From: Zymoseptoria tritici IPO323
Lineage: Eukaryota; Ascomycota; Dothideomycetes; Mycosphaerellales; Mycosphaerellaceae
Direction of reading: 5' to 3'
Length of the DNA stretch: 64,000 bases
Assembly (NCBI RefSeq): GCF_000219625.1
Contig: NC_018218.1
Location: 1,240,001 to 1,304,000, forward strand
The position numbers were made by a program, and so were the translations under genes. The notes beneath the pieces were generated by a model. The model worked only from the letters and a program-made list of their open reading frames with translations, searched no databases and was not told the DNA's origin. Shown here piece after piece: positions 10,724 to 21,300 of the stretch (its first letter is position 1; each line of letters opens with the position of its first letter).

Positions 10724-13700
10724 ATGTCCAAAATCGAGAAGCTCTCCATCCTCGGGGTGCGGTCTTTCGACCATCGAAAGGCCATGTCCATCGAGTTTCA
10801 TGCGCCACTCACTCTGATCGTTGGTATGAATGGATCTGGCAAAACAACCATCATCGAGTGTCTGAAGTATGCGACAACGGGCATCATGCCACCCGGCTCC
10901 AAGGGCGCAGCTTTCATTCATGACCCTGCCATGGCCGGCGAGAAGGAAGTCATGGCTCAGATCAAAATCTCATTCACTTCCACGGAAAACATGAAGATGG
11001 TCTGCACGCGCAACCTCCAACTCACAGTCACCAAGACCAAGCCAGCCGGCACTTTCAAGACACTCGATGCAACCATCGTCATGCGCAAAGCTGGAGAGCG
11101 CAACGTCATCAGCTCCCGTGTCGCCGAAATCGACACCATGATGCCCAGATTCCTTGGCGTCTCCCGCGCAGTACTGGAGAGCGTCATATTTTGCCACCAA
11201 GAAGAGTCGTTGTGGCCCATGTCCAGTCCCAAGGACCTCAAAGAGAAATTCGACCAGATCTTCGAAGCGCTCAAATACACCAAAGCCATCGACAACATCA
11301 AGATCCTGCAGAAGAACAAGAAGATCGAACTCGTACAGCTCAAGGCGAACGAGGAGATTGCGAAAGCCAATAATGACAAGGCGATCAAGCTGCAGAAGAA
11401 GCTGCAGACTTTGACCGATCAGTCGGATGCTATGCGCGATCAGGTCAAGGAGTATGGAGTACAGCAGCGAGAAGCTCAAAGTCGGGCCTCGGAATACTTC
11501 AAGAAGGCTGGAGAGAACGAGCTGATTGTGGGAAAACTTCAAGGCAGGCGCATCGAGAAGCAGACCAAGGAGGAGAGCGTTCGCAGCCTGCGCGAGAATA
11601 TCGTCGAGATGACCGACAGCGACCAGCAATTGGAGACCATGCTGCAGCAGTATGATGAACGTGTCGAGGCATACCAAGACGATTTGTCCGCGAAGAAGGG
11701 TCAATATCAAGCACTCGAAGGTAACATCCAAAGCGCGCGCAATCGCCGCATCGCCAAGGAGCGCGAATGCGGGTCCTTTGAGGCCCAGAAAGAGAGCTAC
11801 GATCGACAAGTGGAGGGACGAAAGCGAATGATCAAGGAGACTGCTCGAAGCCACGATATTCGCGGATACGATCTTGAGATTAATGATGTCCAAGCAAAGG
11901 CCTTCATGGATCGCATTACGAAGATGGCGCGCGAGCAGCAGGAGGAATTTGAACAAGCACGACTCGAATTGCAAGACTTGCTTCAGCAGCAACAAAAAGA
12001 GCTCAACCGCATCAACGAGCGGAAATCGGCTCTCGGTCAGTCAAAGGCTACTGCTCGTCAAACCATCACAGGTTACGAACGCAAGATCAGTTCTATCCAA
12101 TCTCAGCGGAATCAAATCGATGTGGACGAAGGTGCTCGGGCGGCGTTGGAGTCTCGCCTGCAGGAGAAGAAGGGTCAGCTTGCAAAGCTTCAGGAGGCTC
12201 TTGCGTCCGCTGCTTGGGACACCAAAATTGATGGTGACAACTCTGAGCTGAGGAGGCTGGAAGATGTCAGGGAGAAGCTTGATGCTGAGTCTGCAGATGC
12301 GAGCCGCCGTGGTGGCGAGACTGCGCAACTCGATCTCTTGAAGAAAGGGATACAAGAGGACCAACGCAGCCTCGACACCATGACCTCTTCGCATGGAGAC
12401 AAGCTCACGACTGTGCTCGGCAAGGCTTGGTCACCGACCACAATCGAACGAGACTTCGAGCGCGCCTTGAAGGCAGCTGATGCTGAATTGGAGGAAGCCA
12501 AGAAGCAGAGAGACGGCACCAACAGCGAATTGGGGTTCCTCAACTCCAAGCTCATGGAGCGACAAGCAGAATTGGCGAACGCGAAGGAAGACCTCAAATT
12601 CGCAGAAAAGATCGTCAAAGAGGCCTGTGGGGAACGACCACAGGAGTATCTGGCGGTGATGAAGCGGTTGGAGGGCGAACGCGACGTGGCCAAATCTGCC
12701 ACGGAGAATTTCGGTCAGATCGTCGAGTATCTTCAGAGCTGCATTGACGAAGGAGAAAGGGTCAATGCATGCAAGACGTGCTGCCGAGGCTTCAAGAATC
12801 GCGCCGAGCTGAGCAGGATGATCGAGCAGGTGCAGAGGCAGCAGCAGCAACAGAACGGAGAGGACACAAAAGACGAGTTGCAAGACGCCGAGGAAGCATT
12901 GGACCTGGCCAAGGGAGCCAATTCTCAATACGAGGAGTGGGAGAGATTGAGCACGAAGGAGATCCCAACAAAGAAGGCCGATCTCGCGAAGCTTGAGCAG
13001 GAGCGTGAGAAGCTTGTGTCTCAACTCGAAGGTCTGGACACCATCTTTGCAGAGAAGAGCTCGAACAAGAGCAGCGTGACGAATGTGGAGCGCACTGTGA
13101 GGAACATTCAGAAATACGTTTCTGGCATTGCGGAGAAGCAATCTGCGGTTGATGGTCTGGAATCGAAGCTGCAGAGTGTTGGCGCATCTCGAGGCATTGA
13201 GGCTGTTCAAACTGATGTCAAGAAGAACAGCGAAGACCAAAAGTCCGTTCGCGCACGCATCGCCGACGCCACCCGGCAACAAAGCAAGGCGACGGCAAAC
13301 GTGAATGCGCTCCAGCTGGAGATCAGCAACACTCAAGGCAGCCTCAGTAAGGCAGACTACGAGCTCAGAGAGAAGAAGCGACTCGATGCGCAGGAAGAGG
13401 AGTACAACAAACTCACGGCTGACCAGCGCGACAGCATCAAGAAGTGCGACGATGAACTGCAAGGCCTGTCAGCAAAGCTTTCCACCGCCCAAGCCAAATA
13501 CGATGAGATCTCTAGCAGTGGAGCCGATAAGGACCGCGAGCTGCAGGCCAAGTCGAGCAAGATGGGCGCGAGCCTCAACAAGTTGAAGATGGCCGAGTCG
13601 GAGATCAAAGCATACCATGATCGTGGCGGTGATGAGCAGCTTCGCCAAGGCAAGCGCGCTGTCGAAGACCTCAAAGCCGAGGAAGCACGCCACGAGGCGG

Positions 13701-14635
13701 AAAAGACCGAAGTCATTCGCAATATCAAAAAGGCCGAGGAACTGCTTCACAATCACGCCGACACGCGTCGCAGCATCTCCGACAACCAGCGCTATCGCCG
13801 CGACCTCCGCCAGCTTAAGAAAGTGGTGGAAGAGATTGCGGAACTGGAAGAGCACAACGCAGAGAAGGATCAAGAAGAGAACAACAGACAAGCGCAGCGA
13901 TGGTCGATGCGCATGAATGAGATCTCCGCCAAACAGTCCAGCGTCATCGGCCAGCTCAAGTCCCTCAGCGACCAGATTGAAGCCGACATTGAAGAATACA
14001 ACGTCGACTACAAAGACGCCGCGGGTTCTCTAAAGAAAGCCCACGTCTACGTGGAGACGACCAAGGCCGCCATCGAAGATCTCGGCCGCTACGGCTCCGC
14101 ACTCGACAAGGCCATCATGAAATACCACTCCCTGAAAATGGAGGAGATCAACCGCATCATCGCGGAACTCTGGCAAAAGACCTACCAGGGCACCGACATC
14201 GACACGATCCTCATCCGCTCCGAGCACGAGACCGTCAAGGCCAACAAGACCTACAACTACCGCGTGTGCATGGTCAAGCAAGACGCCGAACTCGACATGC
14301 GCGGCCGCTGCTCCGCGGGCCAGAAAGTCCTCGCGTCCATCATCATCCGCATGGCGTTGGCGGAGTGCTTCGGCGTCAACTGCGGCTTGATCGCGCTCGA
14401 CGAGCCGACGACGAATTTGGATTCTGCGAATATCCGCGCTCTGGCGACGAGTTTGAGTGAGATTATCAAGATGCGGAGACAGCAGAGCAATTTCCAATTG
14501 ATCATCATCACGCACGACGAGGAGTTTTTGACGCAGATGGGCAGCTCGGATTATACCGATGACTACTTCCGTGTTTTCAGGGACGAGCATCAGTTGAGTC
14601 GGATTGAGAAGCAGAGCATTTCGGAGGTGTTGTAG
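10724..14635 (+). CDS. rad50: DNA repair protein Rad50
   Basis: A single-exon protein of 1303 residues, the normal length for fungal Rad50. The N-terminal ATPase lobe has Walker A GMNGSGKTT at 34-42, followed by the Q-loop region with FCHQEESLWP. Two long coiled-coil arms flank a zinc hook with CKTC at 683-686 and an extra Cys687 just after. The C-terminal lobe has the ABC signature CSAGQKVLASIIIRMALAE and Walker B CGLIALDEPTTNLD (Asp1226), then a D-loop and THDEEF switch. With Mre11 and Xrs2/Nbs1 it forms the MRN complex, which tethers and processes DNA double-strand breaks and signals at telomeres and checkpoints. The ATG follows a purine-rich context. Confidence 0.98.
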   Translation: MSKIEKLSILGVRSFDHRKAMSIEFHAPLTLIVGMNGSGKTTIIECLKYATTGIMPPGSKGAAFIHDPAMAGEKEVMAQIKISFTSTENMKMVCTRNLQLTVTKTKPAGTFKTLDATIVMRKAGERNVISSRVAEIDTMMPRFLGVSRAVLESVIFCHQEESLWPMSSPKDLKEKFDQIFEALKYTKAIDNIKILQKNKKIELVQLKANEEIAKANNDKAIKLQKKLQTLTDQSDAMRDQVKEYGVQQREAQSRASEYFKKAGENELIVGKLQGRRIEKQTKEESVRSLRENIVEMTDSDQQLETMLQQYDERVEAYQDDLSAKKGQYQALEGNIQSARNRRIAKERECGSFEAQKESYDRQVEGRKRMIKETARSHDIRGYDLEINDVQAKAFMDRITKMAREQQEEFEQARLELQDLLQQQQKELNRINERKSALGQSKATARQTITGYERKISSIQSQRNQIDVDEGARAALESRLQEKKGQLAKLQEALASAAWDTKIDGDNSELRRLEDVREKLDAESADASRRGGETAQLDLLKKGIQEDQRSLDTMTSSHGDKLTTVLGKAWSPTTIERDFERALKAADAELEEAKKQRDGTNSELGFLNSKLMERQAELANAKEDLKFAEKIVKEACGERPQEYLAVMKRLEGERDVAKSATENFGQIVEYLQSCIDEGERVNACKTCCRGFKNRAELSRMIEQVQRQQQQQNGEDTKDELQDAEEALDLAKGANSQYEEWERLSTKEIPTKKADLAKLEQEREKLVSQLEGLDTIFAEKSSNKSSVTNVERTVRNIQKYVSGIAEKQSAVDGLESKLQSVGASRGIEAVQTDVKKNSEDQKSVRARIADATRQQSKATANVNALQLEISNTQGSLSKADYELREKKRLDAQEEEYNKLTADQRDSIKKCDDELQGLSAKLSTAQAKYDEISSSGADKDRELQAKSSKMGASLNKLKMAESEIKAYHDRGGDEQLRQGKRAVEDLKAEEARHEAEKTEVIRNIKKAEELLHNHADTRRSISDNQRYRRDLRQLKKVVEEIAELEEHNAEKDQEENNRQAQRWSMRMNEISAKQSSVIGQLKSLSDQIEADIEEYNVDYKDAAGSLKKAHVYVETTKAAIEDLGRYGSALDKAIMKYHSLKMEEINRIIAELWQKTYQGTDIDTILIRSEHETVKANKTYNYRVCMVKQDAELDMRGRCSAGQKVLASIIIRMALAECFGVNCGLIALDEPTTNLDSANIRALATSLSEIIKMRRQQSNFQLIIITHDEEFLTQMGSSDYTDDYFRVFRDEHQLSRIEKQSISEVL

Positions 14636-15338
14636 TGGGTGGGCAGAGCAGATTTCAGGCGGAGGAAAAGAGACAGGTCGCAAATGATCGCCTTCATGGG
14701 AAAATGCGCAACTGCATTCAGTGGGAAAGCGTTTTCGCACAGCATAGCATAGCAGATCATAGCGTGAGCATATTTGTACGCATCGATAATAACGAAAGAC
14801 TTCACGGCCGATCATGGACACTCAAACTCTTCGCACTTCATCACAATCGAAGGCGGCGCGTGTCTGCATCTTGTACTCAATGGAAAGAGCGAGACGAGGA
14901 CTAGGACGACGGAAGCACGTGAAACAGACGCAGTAGAAAGCTGTGAATCTCGTGAATAGCATGCTCATCTTGCGGATCAGATGCTAAGGTAGCTAATTCT
15001 GGTATCACAATCATCAAATGCCAGCAGAAAATCTTCCTTGAACTCCTTCCAGCCTCTGTACCAGACCACTTCGTCGCTCCACTGTGACTCAAACCCTTGC
15101 ATATCGTTGTAAAGCACCGTCCATCGTGTTGAAAGGGACCTCCACGAACGCCATCCTGATCCACCGAACTCCATATTAACGCTCGCCTGCCCTGCTCTGG
15201 TATTATTAAAAGGAAGCAAAAATTACAAAACACCTCGTGACTCCATGAACTCCATTCCCGACGTGGCGGACCACAAGCTTGTGATTCACTGGACCACACC
15301 GCATCAACGATGTTCTGCGTTCGAATGCTTCATCTTCC
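14636..15338. other. Convergent intergenic region
   Basis: About 700 bp between the 3' ends of RAD50 and the FHA gene. Short direct copies of CATAG occur at 14743-14763. Nothing resembles a gene; the region presumably holds the two transcription terminators. Confidence 0.5.
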
Positions 15339-17429
15339 TCAAGCCAACCATGAGCAGAGCTGAGTGGCCAGAGGGCTACTCAACAAGGCAATCGAGCCGA
15401 CTGTGCCGAGAGCAGCTCCCGCCATGACCTTGCCCGCAGCCAAAGCTGCCTTCTGGATGACGCGACGCTTGTTGAGTTTTGCACGCTCAGTCGAGGCGCG
15501 CGCAACGACAACGCTACCGGTGCGGTGGACCACAGGGGCTTCGATGGTCTTCTTGGTCGGTGGCTCGGTCGGATGGGCCTCTCCGGCGGTCATCTCTTCA
15601 GCCTTGCGCTTGTTCGTGTTGGAGGAGGCAGTCGGCATCGAGACAGCGGCATTCGCAGTGGTCCGTGGTACGGACATGCCGATATTGTCGACAAGTTCAT
15701 CGATTGAGATTCTGTTCTTCATGGTCGGAGCCGAAGGCTCAGCTGGCCGCGCTACATGGGAGTCGAAATGTCTCGAGAGGTTGGGGTCATCCGCGAAGTG
15801 GAACTGAGGTGCTGGCTGAAATCCACCCATCGAGCGTTGCTCGTAGGGAGGTTGACCGCGCAGGGCGAATGGGTCGAAAAGGCCATCGAACTGAGAGAGG
15901 GGCTCGTACAAGCCGGTTGGGCCGATGTCGAAACGACTGCTGTGGTCGAAGTCAGTAGCCAGATTCGTCACACGTCCAAAGTCCGGGTATCCATACGTGT
16001 AGTTCTTGGACTTGAAACGCTCAGTGTTGGTCTCCGCTGGAGGCTGCGAGCTGCGGACTGGATCGTAGCGCGGCTTTTGGAGAGTGGCGGCGGCCGGCTG
16101 CGACTGAGAGACCACGGGAGCAAAGCTGATGGTCTCGGTGCGATCGACATGCTCATCTTCATCAAAGGAGGTACGGCCGAGCTCTGGAGACAGCTCGCGG
16201 TCCTGCTCCTCATTATCGGACTGGTCGTCAGAGCCGCTGTCGGAAAAGCCGTCGTTGAAACCGTCGTTCCCCTCGTCGTCGAAGCCATCGTCCTCCTCAT
16301 ACTCGAAACCGTCAACCTCATCGACATCGTCCAAGGGACGAAGGGCAAAGCATCCCATGTCAGCCAGCTCCTCGTCATCGAGTTCTGCCATTGGTTTCGA
16401 ATTTGCTTCGGATGCGAGATCATCTTGCTGGTCCTCATCTTCGGAGACAGAATATTCCATCTCTGCACCAACACTCTCCTGGCCCGAGGGAGGCATCACA
16501 CCAGCACCGTCGCCGGTGACTGCTCCAGGTACGCAGAAGCCGTCATCGCTCTCGCTATCTTCATCATCGAGATTGATAACCTTACTTGAGACAGCGCGAG
16601 ACACGACCTTACTTGGGCTCGCCGAGCCCGTATCGAGATCGATGGGAGCTTGCTGGCTGCCCAACTTCATCTTCAAATCCTCGGGTGTGGTTTGAGCCGA
16701 AGTGTCTTCCTCTTCCTGGTCGCTCACAAAGGACATGCTGTCGCTCTCCAGATCTGAAGCGTCGGAGACGGATGGTACGCGGAAGCCGCGCTGAACTGGA
16801 GCTGAAGTCGTGATGATAGGGTTGGTGGGTTGCTGAAGAAGGCTTGGAACACGAGAGAAAACCAGAGAAACTCCTTCGTGGACGTCTGTATTGAATGGAG
16901 GGTTAACAGAGTCATAAAAAGTCAAGATACGTGGGCACATACGTTCACCTTGGGTGACGCGCTCGCCTAGTTTGATCACGTCACCAGAGACCAGCGTGAA
17001 TGGCATGCCTGGTCTGAGACGTTTGCTGTTGACATAGGTACCGTGCATGCTGGAACGATCGGTGATGGTGATTTGACGCTCGCTTGGCAGCCAGGCATTT
17101 GTCGCACGCAGCTCGGCGTGTTGGCGGGACACGACGGGACAGTCGAAGAGGGCATTATCCTGCGCTTCCTTCAGGTCCTTGATCTTTGTTCGGGACGCAC
17201 GACCGATGGTGCGAGGGCTGCCAGAGGAAAGGGTGAGGATCCGCTTGTCGGTGGAGGCGGTCGACTCGAGGCGGACGGTGACGGCTGGTGAGAGGTGGAG
17301 GTCAGTGAGAGACTTGAAGGAGGCTGTGGCGGCGGCGGCAGAGCGCGGACATGGAGACTCACAGTAGGCGTTGGTGGCCGATGGAACGGCGGACGAGGAC
17401 GTCATGGTTGCGAGAACCAGTGGTGGCAT
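15339..17429 (-). CDS. FHA-domain protein with C-terminal hydrophobic tail
   Basis: The frame is open over 696 residues. However, two stretches look like introns that happen to lack stops: 17362-17285 (78 nt) and 16942-16886 (57 nt). Both have GTGAGT or GTATGT donors and a branch-like CTGAC or CTTGAC. Removing both gives 651 residues and a cleaner FHA domain (about residues 25-135), with GRASRTKIKDL, SRQHAEL and SMHGTYVNSKRL motifs that bind phosphothreonine. The middle is very acidic and disordered (runs of Asp/Glu/Ser). The last 30 residues, KVMAGAALGTVGSIALLSSP..., are hydrophobic and could be a tail anchor. FHA plus a tail anchor recalls SLMAP/Far-type STRIPAK proteins, but coiled coils are not evident, so I leave the role open. 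The start may be Met1 or Met9. Confidence 0.8.
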   Translation of the reverse strand: MPPLVLATMTSSSAVPSATNAYCESPCPRSAAAATASFKSLTDLHLSPAVTVRLESTASTDKRILTLSSGSPRTIGRASRTKIKDLKEAQDNALFDCPVVSRQHAELRATNAWLPSERQITITDRSSMHGTYVNSKRLRPGMPFTLVSGDVIKLGERVTQGERMCPRILTFYDSVNPPFNTDVHEGVSLVFSRVPSLLQQPTNPIITTSAPVQRGFRVPSVSDASDLESDSMSFVSDQEEEDTSAQTTPEDLKMKLGSQQAPIDLDTGSASPSKVVSRAVSSKVINLDDEDSESDDGFCVPGAVTGDGAGVMPPSGQESVGAEMEYSVSEDEDQQDDLASEANSKPMAELDDEELADMGCFALRPLDDVDEVDGFEYEEDDGFDDEGNDGFNDGFSDSGSDDQSDNEEQDRELSPELGRTSFDEDEHVDRTETISFAPVVSQSQPAAATLQKPRYDPVRSSQPPAETNTERFKSKNYTYGYPDFGRVTNLATDFDHSSRFDIGPTGLYEPLSQFDGLFDPFALRGQPPYEQRSMGGFQPAPQFHFADDPNLSRHFDSHVARPAEPSAPTMKNRISIDELVDNIGMSVPRTTANAAVSMPTASSNTNKRKAEEMTAGEAHPTEPPTKKTIEAPVVHRTGSVVVARASTERAKLNKRRVIQKAALAAGKVMAGAALGTVGSIALLSSPLATQLCSWLA

Positions 17430-18357
17430 CTTGTCGTGTGTGCTGAAGTCGATGTCGACGGCGATGTCGTCGTGGTATCGGAATCGAAGTGCGTGCAGTG
17501 GGTGACTGCGAGGTGGAAAGAACGTCAGTGATCGAGTCGTCGAGGTCAGTGACGAGGCTGTCGCAAGTGAGGCGGCCGGCGAGAAGCACTGCAGTGCAAC
17601 ACGACAAAGTGACTCGGTGTGCGGAGATGGAAGAAAGTGAAGTGGTGAAGTGAGGTGTAGGAGGTTGCAAGGAAGGCTACAGCTGAGCTCGGCGTGAGGA
17701 TGACTACCTTACCTTACTACGATAAGAGGGGCTCCCGTCGAGAGCTTCGAGCCAGGCAGCAGGGGGGATGGTCAAGTGACGAACACCACTTCACTTCACT
17801 TCTCTGAGCATTTTCTCCTGAATACTATTTCATGAGATATCACTCACCCGTTTCGCTTTACGGTCACTTCACAGCAGTTGCTGGTCAATAGATAATGAGA
17901 GAGTGATTGTGTTCGAAGACTGGAGTTTCAGCCAGACCGAGATGTGCTAGTAGTGAGGAAATCCCGGGCTCGGACTTCTTGTTGCGAGCGTGGTCTTCAC
18001 GCCTTGTACCGTCCGAAAAGTGGCCCTTCTTGCCTGCCCGAGGACTGACAACAACGTCTTGCAACTTCCTCGACTCATATTCGACGTCGATCACTCGAGC
18101 TCTTGTGGAGTCGTGCTCCGATAAGAGGTTCTTATCTGAAACGGCCCGCTCCCTCGCACTAATTCGACGCTAGCTTTTGCCCCGCCAAATTAGAGTTTCG
18201 GCTCGCTGAAGTTCGAGATTTTGAGGAATATCAAAGACGACTCATACGGACCACTCTTACATGGCTGGAATGAGAACCTCTCTGCGACACTCAGCCCTCA
18301 GCATGATCGACAGCAACCACTCACGATAGCACTTGGCTCTTCTCCCGTACCGCCATA
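17430..18357. promoter_or_regulatory. Divergent region between FHA gene and RPC1
   Basis: A 928-bp gap carrying both promoters. Imperfect CACTTC-type runs occur at about 17787-17802, and the complementary AAGTGAAGTGG-type runs at about 17635-17655. This gives weak long-range symmetry. No gene is supported; the 69-codon minus frame near 17885-18094 lacks an ATG. Confidence 0.4.
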
Positions 18358-21300
18358 ATGGACAACACGGCCTCCACCGACGACTTCACCTCGAAAGAGC
18401 AGGTCATTGACCAAGTTCCGAAGCGCATCAAGTCGCTGCAATTCGGCCTTCTCAGTCCCTCCGATATCATCGCACAGTCCGTCGTGCCAGTCGCAGACCG
18501 CAACTTATACGACTTGGCGACACAACCTGGTGCAGGACGAAGCATCACCAAACATGGACCACTCGATCAGCGTCTGGGAACATCGTCGAAGAATGGACTG
18601 TGCGGAACATGTGGACAGGGCTTGAAAGAGTGCAATGGACATTTCGGACATGTGAAGTTGGCTTTGCCATGCTTTCACTACGGATACATCAAAAAAGTCA
18701 TCGATGCATTGAACTGCGTGTGCAAGGAGTGCAGCAGAGTGCTGCTGCCGGAAAAGGACAAGAGAGCCTATCTGAAGAGCCTGAGACGACCCGGACTTGA
18801 CGGCCTTAGAAAGGAAGTCTTGACGAAGAAAATCTCGGCTGAATGCAGAAAGGTGAAGGTGTGCCCACACTGCTCTGCCTTCAATGGCCCTGTCAGAAAG
18901 GTTCCCGGTCATCCGGTGAAGATGTTTCACAACAAGTACGCCATCTACACGAACTCCAATGCGAAGAGCAAGGTCAAGCCGGCGCATATGCAGGCTTTCG
19001 AGGCGACATTCGAAGAGGCCATCAAAGCGAATCCGGAGATCGAGCGACACATGAAGCGTGCCGCGGATGATCTCACCCCGTTGAGAGTATTGAACATCTT
19101 GAAGAAAGTACCAAACGCGGATGTGGAGCTTCTTGGCATGGATCCGCACAGTGGTGGACGGCCTGAGTACATGATATGGACCAGCATTCCTGCTCCACCT
19201 GTGGCGATTCGTCCTTCTGTGGCACAAGAGACCGCCAGCACTGAAGACGACATCACGAACAAGCTAGGCGACATCATTCAAATCAACAGTCTGATGATTG
19301 CAACACTTCGTGCCGGACAGCAACTCTCAAAGGTCATGGACATGTGGGAGTTTCTCCAAGTTCAGATCGCAATGTACATCGACGGCAATATTCCTGGACT
19401 GGCCCGTGACAGCTCTTATGGCAAGGCAATGCGTGGCTTCTGCCAGCGACTCAAGGGTAAACAAGGTCGATTCCGTGGCAACTTGTCAGGAAAACGTGTC
19501 GACTTCTCTGGTCGTACGGTCATTTCTCCCGACCCGAACTTGTCGATCGATGAGGTTGCAGTACCCATGCGCGTTGCTGTCAACATGACATATCCCGAGC
19601 GAGTGACAAAACATAACTTTGAGAAACTCAAGGCATGTGTTCGACGTGGTGATAAAGTTCACCCTGGTGCCAATTTCATCGTCAAGGGACGGGATGGTCG
19701 AAGAGTGGTCCTCCGCATGGTGGGTCTCAAGGGAGATCTGAAAAAAGTCGCAGATCAGCTCGAGATTGGAGATACTGTTGAACGACATCTGGAAGATGGA
19801 GATATCGTCCTGTTCAACCGTCAGCCCTCTCTCCACAAGCTCTCCATCCTGTCACATCGAGCCAAGATTCGACCTTGGAGGACATTCCGACTCAACGAGT
19901 GTGTCTGCAATCCTTACAACGCCGATTTCGACGGTGACGAGATGAATTTGCACGTCCCGCAGACGGAAGAAGCACGAACAGAAGCCACTGAGCTGATGGG
20001 CGTGAAGCACAATTTGGCCACTCCCAAGAACGGAACCCCAATCATTGCCGCTATTCAAGACTTCATCACGGGAGCATTTCTCATCAGTCGGAAGGACCAG
20101 TTCTTCAACCGACGCCAATTCAACCAAGCGGTCACATTCATGTACGACGGATTACAAGTCAAGGATCCACTCACCGGTGAAACGCACAACATCGAGATCC
20201 CGGCGCCAGCCATTTGGAAGCCGCAGACACTCTGGACTGGCAAGCAGATCTGGGACGTTCTGATGAAGCCGCACAGACACTATCCCGTCAATGTCAATCT
20301 TGAAGCCAAGCTCAAGTCATTCGCACCCCCGAAGCGAAAAGGTGACATCGATGACATGGTCGATTCGGACTCCTACCTGGTCATTCGAAACAGTGTGACC
20401 ATGTGTGGTGGGTTCGACAAGGCGACAGTTGGTGATGGCAAGAAGACCAGTGTCTTCTACGTGATCATGAGAGATTTCGGCGTCGACTATGCTGCAGCTG
20501 CCATGACGCGACTTGCCAAACTGTCTGCTCGATGGCTGGGCGAGCAAGGCTTCTCCATTGGCATTAGTGATGTCTATCCCAGCGACAAGCTGAATCTGCG
20601 GAAGAAGGAACTCGTCGACGCCGCATATCGGCAGTGTGACGAAATCATCGACAAGTTCAAGAAGGGCCAGCTTGAACGAAGCGCTGGGTGCGACGAGGAG
20701 CAGACCATGGAGATTCTCATGTCTGGTATTCTGAGCGCAGTCCGACAGCAGTGCGGTGACGCTTGCTTCGCCGAGCTGAGCAAGTTCAACGCACCTTTGA
20801 CCATGGCGAAATGTGGGTCCAAAGGATCCAACATCAACGTCTCGCAGATGGTGGCGGCCGTCGGACAGCAGATTATTGGAGGCAAACGTGTCCTGGATGG
20901 CTTCCAAGATCGCACACTGCCGCACTTTCCCAAAGCGAGTCGCGATCCGCTCGCCAAAGGTTTCGTCGTCGACAGTTTCTTCAGCGGTCTCAGCCCGACT
21001 GAGTTCATCTTCCACGCCATGTCTGGAAGAGAAGGTCTGGTCGATACCGCTGTCAAGACCGCCGAGACGGGCTACATGTCTCGTCGGTTGATGAAGAGTT
21101 TGGAAGATCTGAGCGCGCAGTACGACTTGACAGTTCGAAACTCTTCATCCGGCGTCGTGCAGATGAAGTTTGGTGATGACGGTCTCGATCCGGTGGACAT
21201 GGAGGGCAATGCGAAGCCGGTCAACTTCGATCGTACCTGGATGCATGCCATCACCAGCACCTGGGACAACTCCGAGCGCGGTCTGACTCAGAATGAGATC

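Noticed and set aside
11154..13891. Many long frames opposite or shifted within RAD50 (e.g. 341 and 343 codons on the minus strand)
   Set aside because: They are shadows of the Rad50 coding sequence, caused by its codon bias; Rad50 itself is unambiguous.
15756..16695. Long + strand frames opposite the FHA gene (277 and 188 codons)
   Set aside because: Antisense of acidic, Ser-rich coding sequence; hydrophobic or Ser-rich low complexity only.
17885..18094. 69-codon minus-strand frame in the FHA-RPC1 promoter
   Set aside because: It starts at GTG, no ATG is available and no family is recognised.
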